DNA of 8,333 bases, from the NCBI GenBank assembly GCA_028287415.1, contig JAQBPS010000680.1:1-8333 (forward strand), given 5' to 3'. Below the pieces are notes generated by a model. It was not told where the DNA came from, made no database searches, and saw only the letters and a list, made by a program, of their open reading frames with translations. Of this stretch, positions 1 to 4,824 are shown one piece after another. Made by a program: the position numbers and the translations under genes. The stretch comes from Bacillota bacterium. Lineage in GTDB: Bacteria; Bacillota; Sulfobacillia; Symbiobacteriales; Symbiobacteriaceae. The stretch's first letter is position 1; every line of letters starts with the position of its first letter.

Positions 1-150
1 TGAGCGTTTATATGGCCACGGATTTCACTGATTCCACAGATTTAGAAACCAACACAGATTGGAACATAAAAAATATATTTCCTTTGTATCCGTGTTTGCT
101 TTGAAAATCTGTGTAACCCGTGAAATCTGTGGCCATAAAATTGCTCCGCG
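1..150. repeat. Fold-back dispersed repeat, copy 1 (left end cut by window)
   Basis: This AT-richer block opens with 33 bases that recur identically in copy 2 (195-227). It is made of words such as CACGGATTT, CACAGATTT and their complements. The left arm beginning ATGGCCAC at 12 and the right arm ending GTGGCCAT at 136 are reverse complements over about 32 positions with roughly 4 mismatches, so the unit can fold into one long hairpin. CTCCGCG at 144-150 matches the complement of the CGCGGAG seen left of copy 2, so copy 1 probably had the same outer ends, with the left one lying before base 1. No convincing gene lies in it; the open frames across it are translations of the repeat. I infer a non-coding, dispersed element. 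Confidence 0.75.
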
Positions 151-181
151 AAACACCACTGTCGGGACTGGGGCTTTTCAT

Positions 182-386
182 ATTGACGCGGAGTTGAGCG
201 TTTATATGGCCACGGATTTCACTGATTACACGGATTTGGAAACCAACACAGATCGAAACATAAAAATATATTTCCCTGGTATCCGTGTTTACTCTTAAAA
301 CCCGTGCAATCCGTGTAATCCGTGGCCATAAAATTGTTCCAATCTGCGTGTGTCTAAATCCGCGACCTCCGCAAATCCGCGTCAAT
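182..386. repeat. Fold-back dispersed repeat, copy 2, complete with outer inverted ends
   Basis: This is the second, apparently complete copy of the repeat. Perfect 11-bp inverted ends (182-192 ATTGACGCGGA, 376-386 its complement) bound it. Inside, 206-218 and 317-329 form a perfect 13-bp inverted repeat (ATGGCCACGGATT), and the arms continue to pair with about 28 of 32 matches. An AT-rich centre (AAAAATATATTTCC) is shared with copy 1. The element ends 13 bases before the stop codon of the neighbouring minus-strand gene, so it sits in its 3' flank without breaking it. It could be a non-autonomous mobile element or a REP-like sequence; no transposase is present in the window. Confidence 0.75.
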
Positions 387-399
387 GAATGCCCGCACT

Positions 400-915
400 T
401 TACTTCTGAAACACCATCAACCGCCCGTCCTCACGGATCGCAATCAAATTCTTAGGATTACGGCTATCCTCCAGGTCGGCGAGGATCTCCTCGATCATCT
501 CGTCCTGGGCGATCATCTCATCCTCGCCTGAGAAATCGATCGCCTCAGAGACGAGCCGCCCGGCGAAGCGCTCCCGAATCAGCTCGATGATCACGTAGAC
601 TTCCTCGGGGGATAGCGTACGGGCATCACGGGTGATGGCGATCGACGTGAGGCCGCCGTAGCTCTCCTGCGCCACTTCAACCGTGGCTGCGGGCCGCTGC
701 TCAAGCAGGTGGTAGACCTCCAGCGTGTCGGTCAGCGCCTGCTCCAGCCTGGCGAAATCCTCCGCAGGCAGCTCCCCGTGGATCAGCAGGCTCATGCGAA
801 TCGTCTGCTGCCGGGGCTCATATTTGACTGTGCCGACCTCGGGATAGCGGACCAGCATGCTGATTAGCAGGCTGACACTGCGAGACATGCGCTCGTCCCG
901 TTTACGGTGGCCCAA
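400..915 (-). CDS. Unrecognised 171-aa protein downstream of rny
   Basis: I do not recognise the family. The protein is soluble-looking, mixed alpha/beta, with no signal peptide or membrane helix. A hydrophobic start (SLLISMLVRYPEVG, about 14-27) leads to a strand-like segment, a helix around 50-72 (PAEDFARLEQALTDTL), another strand/helix pair (about 88-122), and a very acidic stretch near 130-150 (EDEMIAQDEMIEEILADLED). It closes with a short basic-hydrophobic tail, GRLMVFQK. The start is TTG at 915-913, chosen because an AGAAGGTG ribosome site lies 6 nt upstream; the next in-frame ATG (codon 10) has no such site. It follows rny on the same strand with a 104-bp gap containing a terminator. 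In many Firmicutes rny is followed by ymdB or spoVS; this is neither. Confidence 0.8.
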   Translation of the reverse strand: MGHRKRDERMSRSVSLLISMLVRYPEVGTVKYEPRQQTIRMSLLIHGELPAEDFARLEQALTDTLEVYHLLEQRPAATVEVAQESYGGLTSIAITRDARTLSPEEVYVIIELIRERFAGRLVSEAIDFSGEDEMIAQDEMIEEILADLEDSRNPKNLIAIREDGRLMVFQK

Positions 916-921
916 TCATTT

Positions 922-929
922 CACCTTCT
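922..929 (-). promoter_or_regulatory. Ribosome binding site that fixes a TTG start
   Basis: On the minus strand this reads AGAAGGTG, six bases before the TTG at 915-913. No ATG or GTG in the right frame has comparable spacing, so the site decides the start of the 171-aa gene. It lies immediately after the U-tract of the upstream terminator. Confidence 0.7.
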
Positions 930-933
930 TTCC

Positions 934-968
934 AAAAAACAGCGCCGGCGAGCAGTGCCCGCCGGCTG
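934..968 (-). terminator. Intrinsic terminator after rny
   Basis: On the minus strand a GC-rich hairpin (GCCGGCG at 966-960 with CGCCGGC at 950-944, with extra GC pairs near the loop) is followed, four bases on, by six T residues (939-934). An alternative register pairs CAGC with GCTG directly against the T-run. It sits 52 bases past the rny stop codon. The next gene's ribosome site begins only 4 bases after the T-run, so the 171-aa gene can be expressed from this strand only by read-through or from a promoter upstream of the hairpin. Confidence 0.8.
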
Positions 969-1019
969 CCGCTTATGTCATTTAGACGCTGGCAGGGGCC
1001 CGGAAGGTTCGCAGCCCGC

Positions 1020-2573
1020 CTACCGGGCGTATTCGACCGCCCGGGTCTCCCGCACCACGACCACCTTGATCTGCCCGGGATATTCGAGTTCTTCCTCGAT
1101 CCGCTTGGCGATCTCCTTGGTCATCTTCATGGCCGCGTAGTCGTCAACCTTCTCAGGCTTGACCATGATGCGAATCTCACGACCGGCCTGGATGGCGAAG
1201 GACTTCTCCACGCCCTCGAAGCCGTCAGCAAGCGTCTCCAGCTTCTCGAGGCGCTTGATGTACGTCTCCAACGTTTCACGCCGGGCGCCCGGCCGAGCCG
1301 CCGAAATGGCGTCCGACGCGGTGACCAGCACCGCCTCCACGCTGTGGGGCTCCACGTCGCCGTGGTGGCACTCCATGCCGTGGATTACCTCGCCGGACTC
1401 CTTGTAGCGCTTCAACAAATTTACGCCGATCTGGACGTGGGGGCCCTCGATTTCGTGGTCGACAGCCTTGCCAATGTCATGCAGCAGACCCGCGCGCTTG
1501 GACACCTCGACGTTAACGCCCAGCTCTGCCGCCATAACGCCAGCCAGGTGGGCCACTTCGACCGAGTGCTTGAGCACGTTCTGGCCGTACGACGTGCGGA
1601 ACCGCAGCCGCCCCAGCAGCTTGATCAGCTCCGGGTGCAGGTTGTGGATGCCCAGCTCGAAGCAGGCGGCCTCGCCCTCCTCACGGATGCGGGTTTCCAC
1701 CTCGCGCTGTGCCTTCTCGACCATTTCTTCGATGCGGGCCGGGTGGATCCGGCCGTCAGCGATCAGCTTCTGGAGGGCGATCTTCGCCACCTCACGGCGG
1801 ACGGGATCGAACCCGGAGAGCACAACGGCTTCAGGCGTGTCATCAATAATCAGATCGATGCCTGTCAGCGTTTCGAGTGTCCGGATGTTCCGGCCCTCGC
1901 GGCCGATGATCCGGCCCTTCATTTCGTCCGTGGGCAGCTGGACGACGGAGACGGTCAGCTCGGAGGAATGGTCCGCCGCCACCCGCTGGATGGCGATGCC
2001 CACGATCTCCCGGGCCTTCTTCTCCGCGCTCTCCTTGGCCTCGGACTCGATCTCGCGCATCATTCGAGCGGCATCCCCACGCGCGTCCTGTTCCACCTGC
2101 TCGAGGAAGATCTTGCGGGCCTCCTCGGTGGTCAGGCCGGAAATGCGCTCCAACTCGGCCAGCTGCTTGTCGAGCAACTCCTGTGCAGACTGGTGCTGCT
2201 GGTCGAGTTCCCGCTCCTTACGGGCGAGGTTCTCTTCCTTCCGCTCGAGCCCCTCCACCTTGCGGTCGAGGGATTCTTCCTTCTGGACCAGGCGCCGCTC
2301 CAGGCGCTGGGTCTCGTTACGGCGCTCCTTGGTCTCCCGCTCAAAGTCGGCGCGGAGCCGGTGAACCTCTTCCTTGGCCTCGAGCACAGATTCCTTCTTC
2401 TTAGCCTCAGCCTCTCGCATCGCCTCGTCAATCACATTGCGGGCACGCGCCTCGGCTGAGTTCAGCTTCTTTTCGGCTTGGTTCTGGTAATACCGGTACC
2501 CGGCGAACGCGCCGCCGGCACCGCCGACGATCAACCCAAGAATCAGCAAAACAACATTGAGAATCGGTTTCAC
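1020..2573 (-). CDS. rny: Ribonuclease Y
   Basis: RNase Y is a membrane-anchored endoribonuclease that starts bulk mRNA decay in many Gram-positive bacteria. The 517-aa protein has the complete family layout. An N-terminal membrane helix (about 4-26) is followed by a long charged coiled coil (about 30-200), a KH RNA-binding domain with the GxxG-type loop [12 protein letters not shown] (220-231), and an HD phosphohydrolase domain with H336, H365-D366 (LLHDIGK) and D421 ([14 protein letters not shown]). The C-terminal domain ends at AVEYAR. Length equals the usual 510-520 aa. The start is GTG at 2573-2571, because the first residues ([12 protein letters not shown]) align with the usual N-terminus; this GTG is unusual in being part of an AGGAGGTG sequence. 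A structured leader with a terminator precedes the gene and another terminator follows it, so it is probably controlled on its own. Confidence 0.98.
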   Translation of the reverse strand: MKPILNVVLLILGLIVGGAGGAFAGYRYYQNQAEKKLNSAEARARNVIDEAMREAEAKKKESVLEAKEEVHRLRADFERETKERRNETQRLERRLVQKEESLDRKVEGLERKEENLARKERELDQQHQSAQELLDKQLAELERISGLTTEEARKIFLEQVEQDARGDAARMMREIESEAKESAEKKAREIVGIAIQRVAADHSSELTVSVVQLPTDEMKGRIIGREGRNIRTLETLTGIDLIIDDTPEAVVLSGFDPVRREVAKIALQKLIADGRIHPARIEEMVEKAQREVETRIREEGEAACFELGIHNLHPELIKLLGRLRFRTSYGQNVLKHSVEVAHLAGVMAAELGVNVEVSKRAGLLHDIGKAVDHEIEGPHVQIGVNLLKRYKESGEVIHGMECHHGDVEPHSVEAVLVTASDAISAARPGARRETLETYIKRLEKLETLADGFEGVEKSFAIQAGREIRIMVKPEKVDDYAAMKMTKEIAKRIEEELEYPGQIKVVVVRETRAVEYAR

Positions 2574-2610
2574 CTCCTGTTCCTAGAACCTGTGTCACAT
2601 GTCAATCGCA

Positions 2611-2646
2611 AATAAAAGGAAAGAACGAACCGATTCGGTCCGTTCT
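2611..2646 (-). terminator. Intrinsic terminator in the rny leader (possible attenuator)
   Basis: On the minus strand AGAACG (2646-2641) pairs with CGTTCT (2627-2622). After one mismatch, ACCG pairs with CGGT around a 3-nt loop. The hairpin is followed by a T-rich run reading TTCCTTTTATTT. It lies 37 nt before the rny start and about 220 nt after a strong promoter on the same strand. The 5' arm is also the 3' strand of a long-range helix with the start of the same transcript, so this terminator may be conditional. Confidence 0.75.
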
Positions 2647-2794
2647 GTTGTGCCACAAGCAATACGCCAAGCAGAACCTCGGCGTAACTGGTTGTCGACC
2701 AGGTCGGTTTTGCATATAGGAAACAGCCCTGGCGGTGAACAACAATGCCATGGGCAGGCTTTATAGCAAAAACGCGGATAAATCCCGTAAAGAC

Positions 2795-2833
2795 CTACTG
2801 GTCAAAAAGGGGCGGTAAAACGTCCCGTTTCAT
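2795..2833 (-). CDS. Possible 12-codon leader peptide in the rny leader
   Basis: ATG at 2833-2831 is preceded by AAGG with 7 nt spacing. It opens a frame encoding MKRDVLPPLFDQ and ends at TAG (2797-2795), all within the presumed rny leader RNA. Translation would cover the hairpins at 2830-2818 and 2803-2792 and place a ribosome just inside the long closing helix, so it could influence folding. Against it: the site is only four bases long, and such short frames arise by chance. Confidence 0.15.
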   Translation of the reverse strand: MKRDVLPPLFDQ

Positions 2834-2875
2834 TAGACAACCTTATGGCAAACAGACGGTGCGAACCTAGCTTCT

Positions 2876-2904
2876 ATGATAGAGCCGTTCGTACTTTCTG
2901 TCAA
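2876..2904 (-). promoter_or_regulatory. Sigma-A type promoter for the rny leader
   Basis: On the minus strand TTGACA (2904-2899) is followed after exactly 17 bases by TATCAT (2881-2876). The -35 is perfect, the -10 has five of six consensus bases and the spacing is optimal. Transcription should begin near 2868-2870. It lies just after the stop codon of the 245-aa gene (2924-2926), so rny and its leader can be transcribed independently of that gene. Confidence 0.85.
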
Positions 2905-2923
2905 GGTTAGGAGAATTCCGGCT

Positions 2924-3661
2924 TTATTGCGCAAACGCCAGGAGAAGCCATGTCTGTAGCCCCGGCGCTCCGCTGCTGCGCGCCCGCAACTCCCCGTGCC
3001 CCAGGTGATATGGGCCCAGGTCGAAATGCCAGGCCGTGTTGATCTCAAGTAACAGCCGGGCGGTCGGCCGGAACCGGGGGTTGGCATCCTTCTCCATGCC
3101 GGTGATCACCCGGATGGTGATCAGGCACTGCTCGTAGATGCGGGCCAGGCTCCGGGCCAGCGACCGGTGGAGTTCCTCCTCAAGCCCGATCGCCGCGAAC
3201 TTCAGGTCCAGCCGCTCATAGAGCAGGTGCCAGTACTGATACCGGCCCTCCAGCTTCGGCGCCTCCTCAGGCAGGGCGCCGGGCGGCTGCGGCTCGACCC
3301 CCTCGCGGCCTGCGAGGCTCTCGGGGTCGAGTTCCAGCCCGTCCATCAACTGATTGAACGCGGCCGCGGAGACCTCCGTCCAGTGGCGGGCATACTGCGC
3401 CCACCGGGCGAGCGCCAGGCCATGCCGGCGCAGGGCCGCACGGTCGCCGTCAGCCGTGAGCAGCACTGACTCGACCAGCTTGACGAAGTCGGCACAGAGG
3501 TCATGCAGGTGTGCGAGATCGTACGCGGGTGCAAAGGCGAGGTCCGGGTCAACACCGGCGGCCTGTAGCCGCTGCCAGAGCACCTGCCCCAGGGTGGCCG
3601 GTGATTTCGCCCGCCCCGCCCGCGCCTCCGCATCCTCCCACCAGCTGAGTGGACCCTTCAT
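2924..3661 (-). CDS. Unrecognised 245-aa helical protein upstream of rny
   Basis: I do not recognise this family. The sequence is rich in Ala, Leu, Arg and aromatics and predicts as mostly helical and soluble. It has no signal peptide, membrane segment or cysteine cluster. A helical N-terminal half (about 20-110) contains LADFVKLVES-like and ALARWAQYARHWTE segments. A Pro/Glu-rich linker follows (about 118-138), then a second helical half (about 140-192). The C-terminal tail carries WHFDLGPYHLGHG (211-223), rich in His and aromatic residues. The ATG at 3661-3659 has AAGGAGG 7 nt upstream, so the start is secure. In Firmicutes the rny neighbour here is often recA or recX; this is neither. It is transcribed toward rny but is separated from it by a promoter and terminator. 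Confidence 0.8.
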   Translation of the reverse strand: MKGPLSWWEDAEARAGRAKSPATLGQVLWQRLQAAGVDPDLAFAPAYDLAHLHDLCADFVKLVESVLLTADGDRAALRRHGLALARWAQYARHWTEVSAAAFNQLMDGLELDPESLAGREGVEPQPPGALPEEAPKLEGRYQYWHLLYERLDLKFAAIGLEEELHRSLARSLARIYEQCLITIRVITGMEKDANPRFRPTARLLLEINTAWHFDLGPYHLGHGELRARSSGAPGLQTWLLLAFAQ

Positions 3662-3698
3662 GCTATGGCCTCCTTGACAGATAACACCGCATGAACCC

Positions 3699-3710
3699 CC
3701 GTGCGCACGG
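3699..3710. promoter_or_regulatory. 12-bp perfect palindrome between divergent genes
   Basis: CCGTGCGCACGG reads the same on both strands and sits in the 87-bp spacer between the divergent starts at 3661 (minus) and 3749 (plus). On the minus strand it overlaps a TTGACC that could serve as a weak -35. It is positioned as an operator for a dimeric regulator would be, but no repressor gene is adjacent and GC-rich palindromes also occur by chance. Confidence 0.35.
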
Positions 3711-3748
3711 TCAACCTAGCGAGAGAAACGCACCGGGAGGTAGCGCCG

Positions 3749-4129
3749 ATGAAACTGGAACCCGGCGAACGGTCGATCCTGGCTAGCTTCTCCTCCGGCC
3801 CGCAGGCCGAAACCGCTCTGCAAGCCCTGAAGCAGGCCGGGTTCGCCGATGTGCAGTTGGACCGGGTGGGCCGGTTTGGCTTCGCACCCGACGTTGACGG
3901 AGAGCAGCCGATCCTCGCGGGCAAGGAGTCGAGCCAGGCGGACGCCGTGCTCGCACCGGCCCTGCTTGACGACGACACCGCAATCCTCATGGCCGCCACG
4001 CCGGAAGCGAGCGGACTGGCGGGGGACATCGCCGATCGCGAGCTACCATTTCTGGTCACCGTTGTGACCGGGGAGGGCCGGCTACAGGCTGCGATGGCTC
4101 TGATTCATAAGCACGGGGGAAGGGCCTAG
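3749..4129 (+). CDS. Small unknown alpha/beta protein, possibly YflT-like
   Basis: The gene encodes 126 aa with an apparent repeated strand-helix pattern. The first half (RSILASFSSGPQAETALQAL, 8-27, then KQAGFADVQLDRVGRFG) resembles the strand-helix-strand opening of small stress-type proteins such as the YflT/GSP17M domain. The second half (FLVTVVTGEGRLQAAMALIH, 101-120, then KHGGRA) repeats a strand then helix ending in a glycine-rich turn, as in ferredoxin-like folds. This is resemblance only, not an identified family. I chose ATG 3749 because GGGAGGT lies 7 nt before it; the in-frame upstream GTG at 3701 has no ribosome site and lies in the palindrome. It converges with the DedA gene, and the stop codons overlap. 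Confidence 0.75.
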   Translation: MKLEPGERSILASFSSGPQAETALQALKQAGFADVQLDRVGRFGFAPDVDGEQPILAGKESSQADAVLAPALLDDDTAILMAATPEASGLAGDIADRELPFLVTVVTGEGRLQAAMALIHKHGGRA

Positions 4130-4140
4130 CCCTTCCCCCG
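4114..4140. terminator. Perfect 12-bp hairpin shared by two convergent gene ends
   Basis: 4114-4125 and 4129-4140 are perfect complements with loop CTA (4126-4128). The plus gene stops at TAG 4127-4129 and the minus gene at TAG 4128-4126, so both stop codons lie in the loop. Neither side has a T-tract, so it is not a classic intrinsic terminator in either direction; it may still act as a pausing or 3'-end protection hairpin for both mRNAs. The last codons of both proteins are encoded by the stem. Confidence 0.55.
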
Positions 4141-4734
4141 CCGCTTCGCAACCCATGTGCGCCCCCACTTCCAGTACAGCACGAACGCCGCAACGGGCAC
4201 AAGGATCCAGAGCAGGTACTCGAACTGCTTGAACAGGTAGGCCAGCCTGCCGCCGCCGTAGCCAAGCCCAAGTGCAACGCTAATGTAGAGCCCGTAGCCG
4301 GCCAGCGAATAGAGCAGGTATTTGCCGAACGGCATGGCGGCCACCCCCGCCGGATAGCCGCAGAGATTGCGGACAAACGGGACCATACGGCCGACGAAGA
4401 CCGCCCGGTGCCCGTATTTGGCGAACCACTCATCCACCTTGGCCAGGTGCTGAGGAGTCAGCCGGAAAACGCCCGCAATCCGCTGCATAAGTGAAGGACC
4501 CATTTTCCGACCAAGGTAATACGAAAGTGAGGAGCCGACTGCGGCACCGCCGAGGGCTGAAAGGATGGCCAGCAGTGGGTGAATCCGGGCCGTGTGCGCT
4601 GAAACAGCGCCAGCCAGCACCAGGGTCGCCTCTGTGGGCCAGGGCACCCCGGCGCTATCGAGAAAGAGAATCAGCAGCAACGCCGCGTAGCTATATTGCT
4701 GCAGAAGCATGTCAACAACGCCCAAGTGTCCCAT
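4126..4734 (-). CDS. DedA / VTT-domain integral membrane protein
   Basis: This is a DedA family (SNARE-associated, VTT domain) inner-membrane protein. Relatives act as lipid flippases/scramblases for polyprenyl-phosphate or phospholipid carriers and affect membrane homeostasis. The 202-aa length is typical. It shows a first hydrophobic segment (about 17-45) with the family's acidic residue in PWPTEATLVLAG (E35). A glycine-rich segment follows (about 60-79, AVGSSLSYYLGRKMG), then the hallmark FVGRMVPFVRNLCGYPAG (113-130) with R116, P119, R122 and G126, and two C-terminal hydrophobic segments (about 138-165, 172-188). The tail is basic (KRRGKG). The ATG at 4734 has GAAGGG touching it, which is too close; TTG at 4725-4723, 9 nt after that site, may be the real start (199 aa). 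The exact lipid substrate cannot be read from sequence. Confidence 0.93.
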   Translation of the reverse strand: MGHLGVVDMLLQQYSYAALLLILFLDSAGVPWPTEATLVLAGAVSAHTARIHPLLAILSALGGAAVGSSLSYYLGRKMGPSLMQRIAGVFRLTPQHLAKVDEWFAKYGHRAVFVGRMVPFVRNLCGYPAGVAAMPFGKYLLYSLAGYGLYISVALGLGYGGGRLAYLFKQFEYLLWILVPVAAFVLYWKWGRTWVAKRRGKG

Positions 4735-4810
4735 CCCTTCGGATCAACTTTCGCCAAACCATGGAAGGAACCAGGGCAACCGATAAAGAAGCGCTTACGA
4801 ACCCCAACCC

Positions 4811-4817
4811 AAGGAGG
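4811..4817 (+). promoter_or_regulatory. Ribosome binding site fixing the GTG start of the PRPP synthase
   Basis: AAGGAGG lies 7 nt before GTG at 4825. Starting there gives 315 aa, the usual size of the enzyme, whereas the longer open frame to 4696 adds 43 residues of non-homologous sequence. An out-of-frame ATG one base earlier (4823-4825) overlaps the GTG. Confidence 0.85.
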
Positions 4818-4824
4818 CGCCAAT

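Larger units (their letters stand above)
2611..2868 (-). ncRNA. Structured leader RNA or independent ncRNA upstream of rny
   Basis: The segment starts about 8 nt after a near-consensus -10 box and ends at an intrinsic terminator, giving about 258 nt. Its first bases pair with its 3' region: 2867-2862 with 2637-2632, 2859-2857 with 2642-2640, 2856-2851 with 2649-2644 and 2850-2842 with 2659-2651. That is about 24 base pairs including two G-U, with a 2x2 internal loop and two single-base bulges. Enclosed hairpins include 2830-2818 (AAACG/CGTTT), 2803-2792 (GACC/GGTC), 2755-2726 (8 bp with one bulge), 2702-2688 (CTGGT/ACCAG) and 2686-2663 (9 bp with one G-U). No substantial convincing gene is present. 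I see no match to riboswitch or housekeeping RNA signatures I know. It could be an rny attenuator, a riboswitch or a free ncRNA. All pairings were found by eye. Confidence 0.6.

Noticed and set aside
8..385. 125-aa minus-strand frame and the 79-aa plus frame (59-298) over the repeats
   Set aside because: Both translate the duplicated repeat itself and have no ribosome site; the words recur in frame only because the DNA repeats.
1..390. CRISPR array
   Set aside because: Only two units of about 146 bp or longer with long internal inverted arms; no short regular repeat-spacer pattern.
975..2459. 494-aa plus-strand open frame
   Set aside because: Exactly antisense to rny; a GC-rich codon-bias shadow with a low-complexity Leu/Asp/His translation.
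2600..2605. TTGACA on the minus strand just upstream of rny as its promoter
   Set aside because: No acceptable -10 at 16-18 bp, and a start there would fall at or inside the coding region.
2602..2751. 49-aa minus-strand frame inside the rny leader (ATG 2751)
   Set aside because: No ribosome site before the ATG, it runs through the terminator, and the composition is unlike the window's proteins.
2611..2868. 6S RNA, tmRNA, RNase P RNA or T-box identity for the leader
   Set aside because: Paired ends recall 6S RNA, but the inside looks multi-branched rather than one rod with a central bubble. No T-box sequence, tRNA-like ends or RNase P core words were seen. 6S is not strictly excluded without a covariance search.
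3674..3679. TTGACA on the plus strand as promoter of the 3749 gene
   Set aside because: The position 17 bp downstream reads CCCGTG, nothing like a -10; it overlaps the ribosome site of the opposite gene.
4696..4824. N-terminal extension of the PRPP synthase to the ATG at 4696
   Set aside because: The 43 added residues lack homology, overlap the DedA gene, and a perfect AAGGAGG directs the GTG at 4825.
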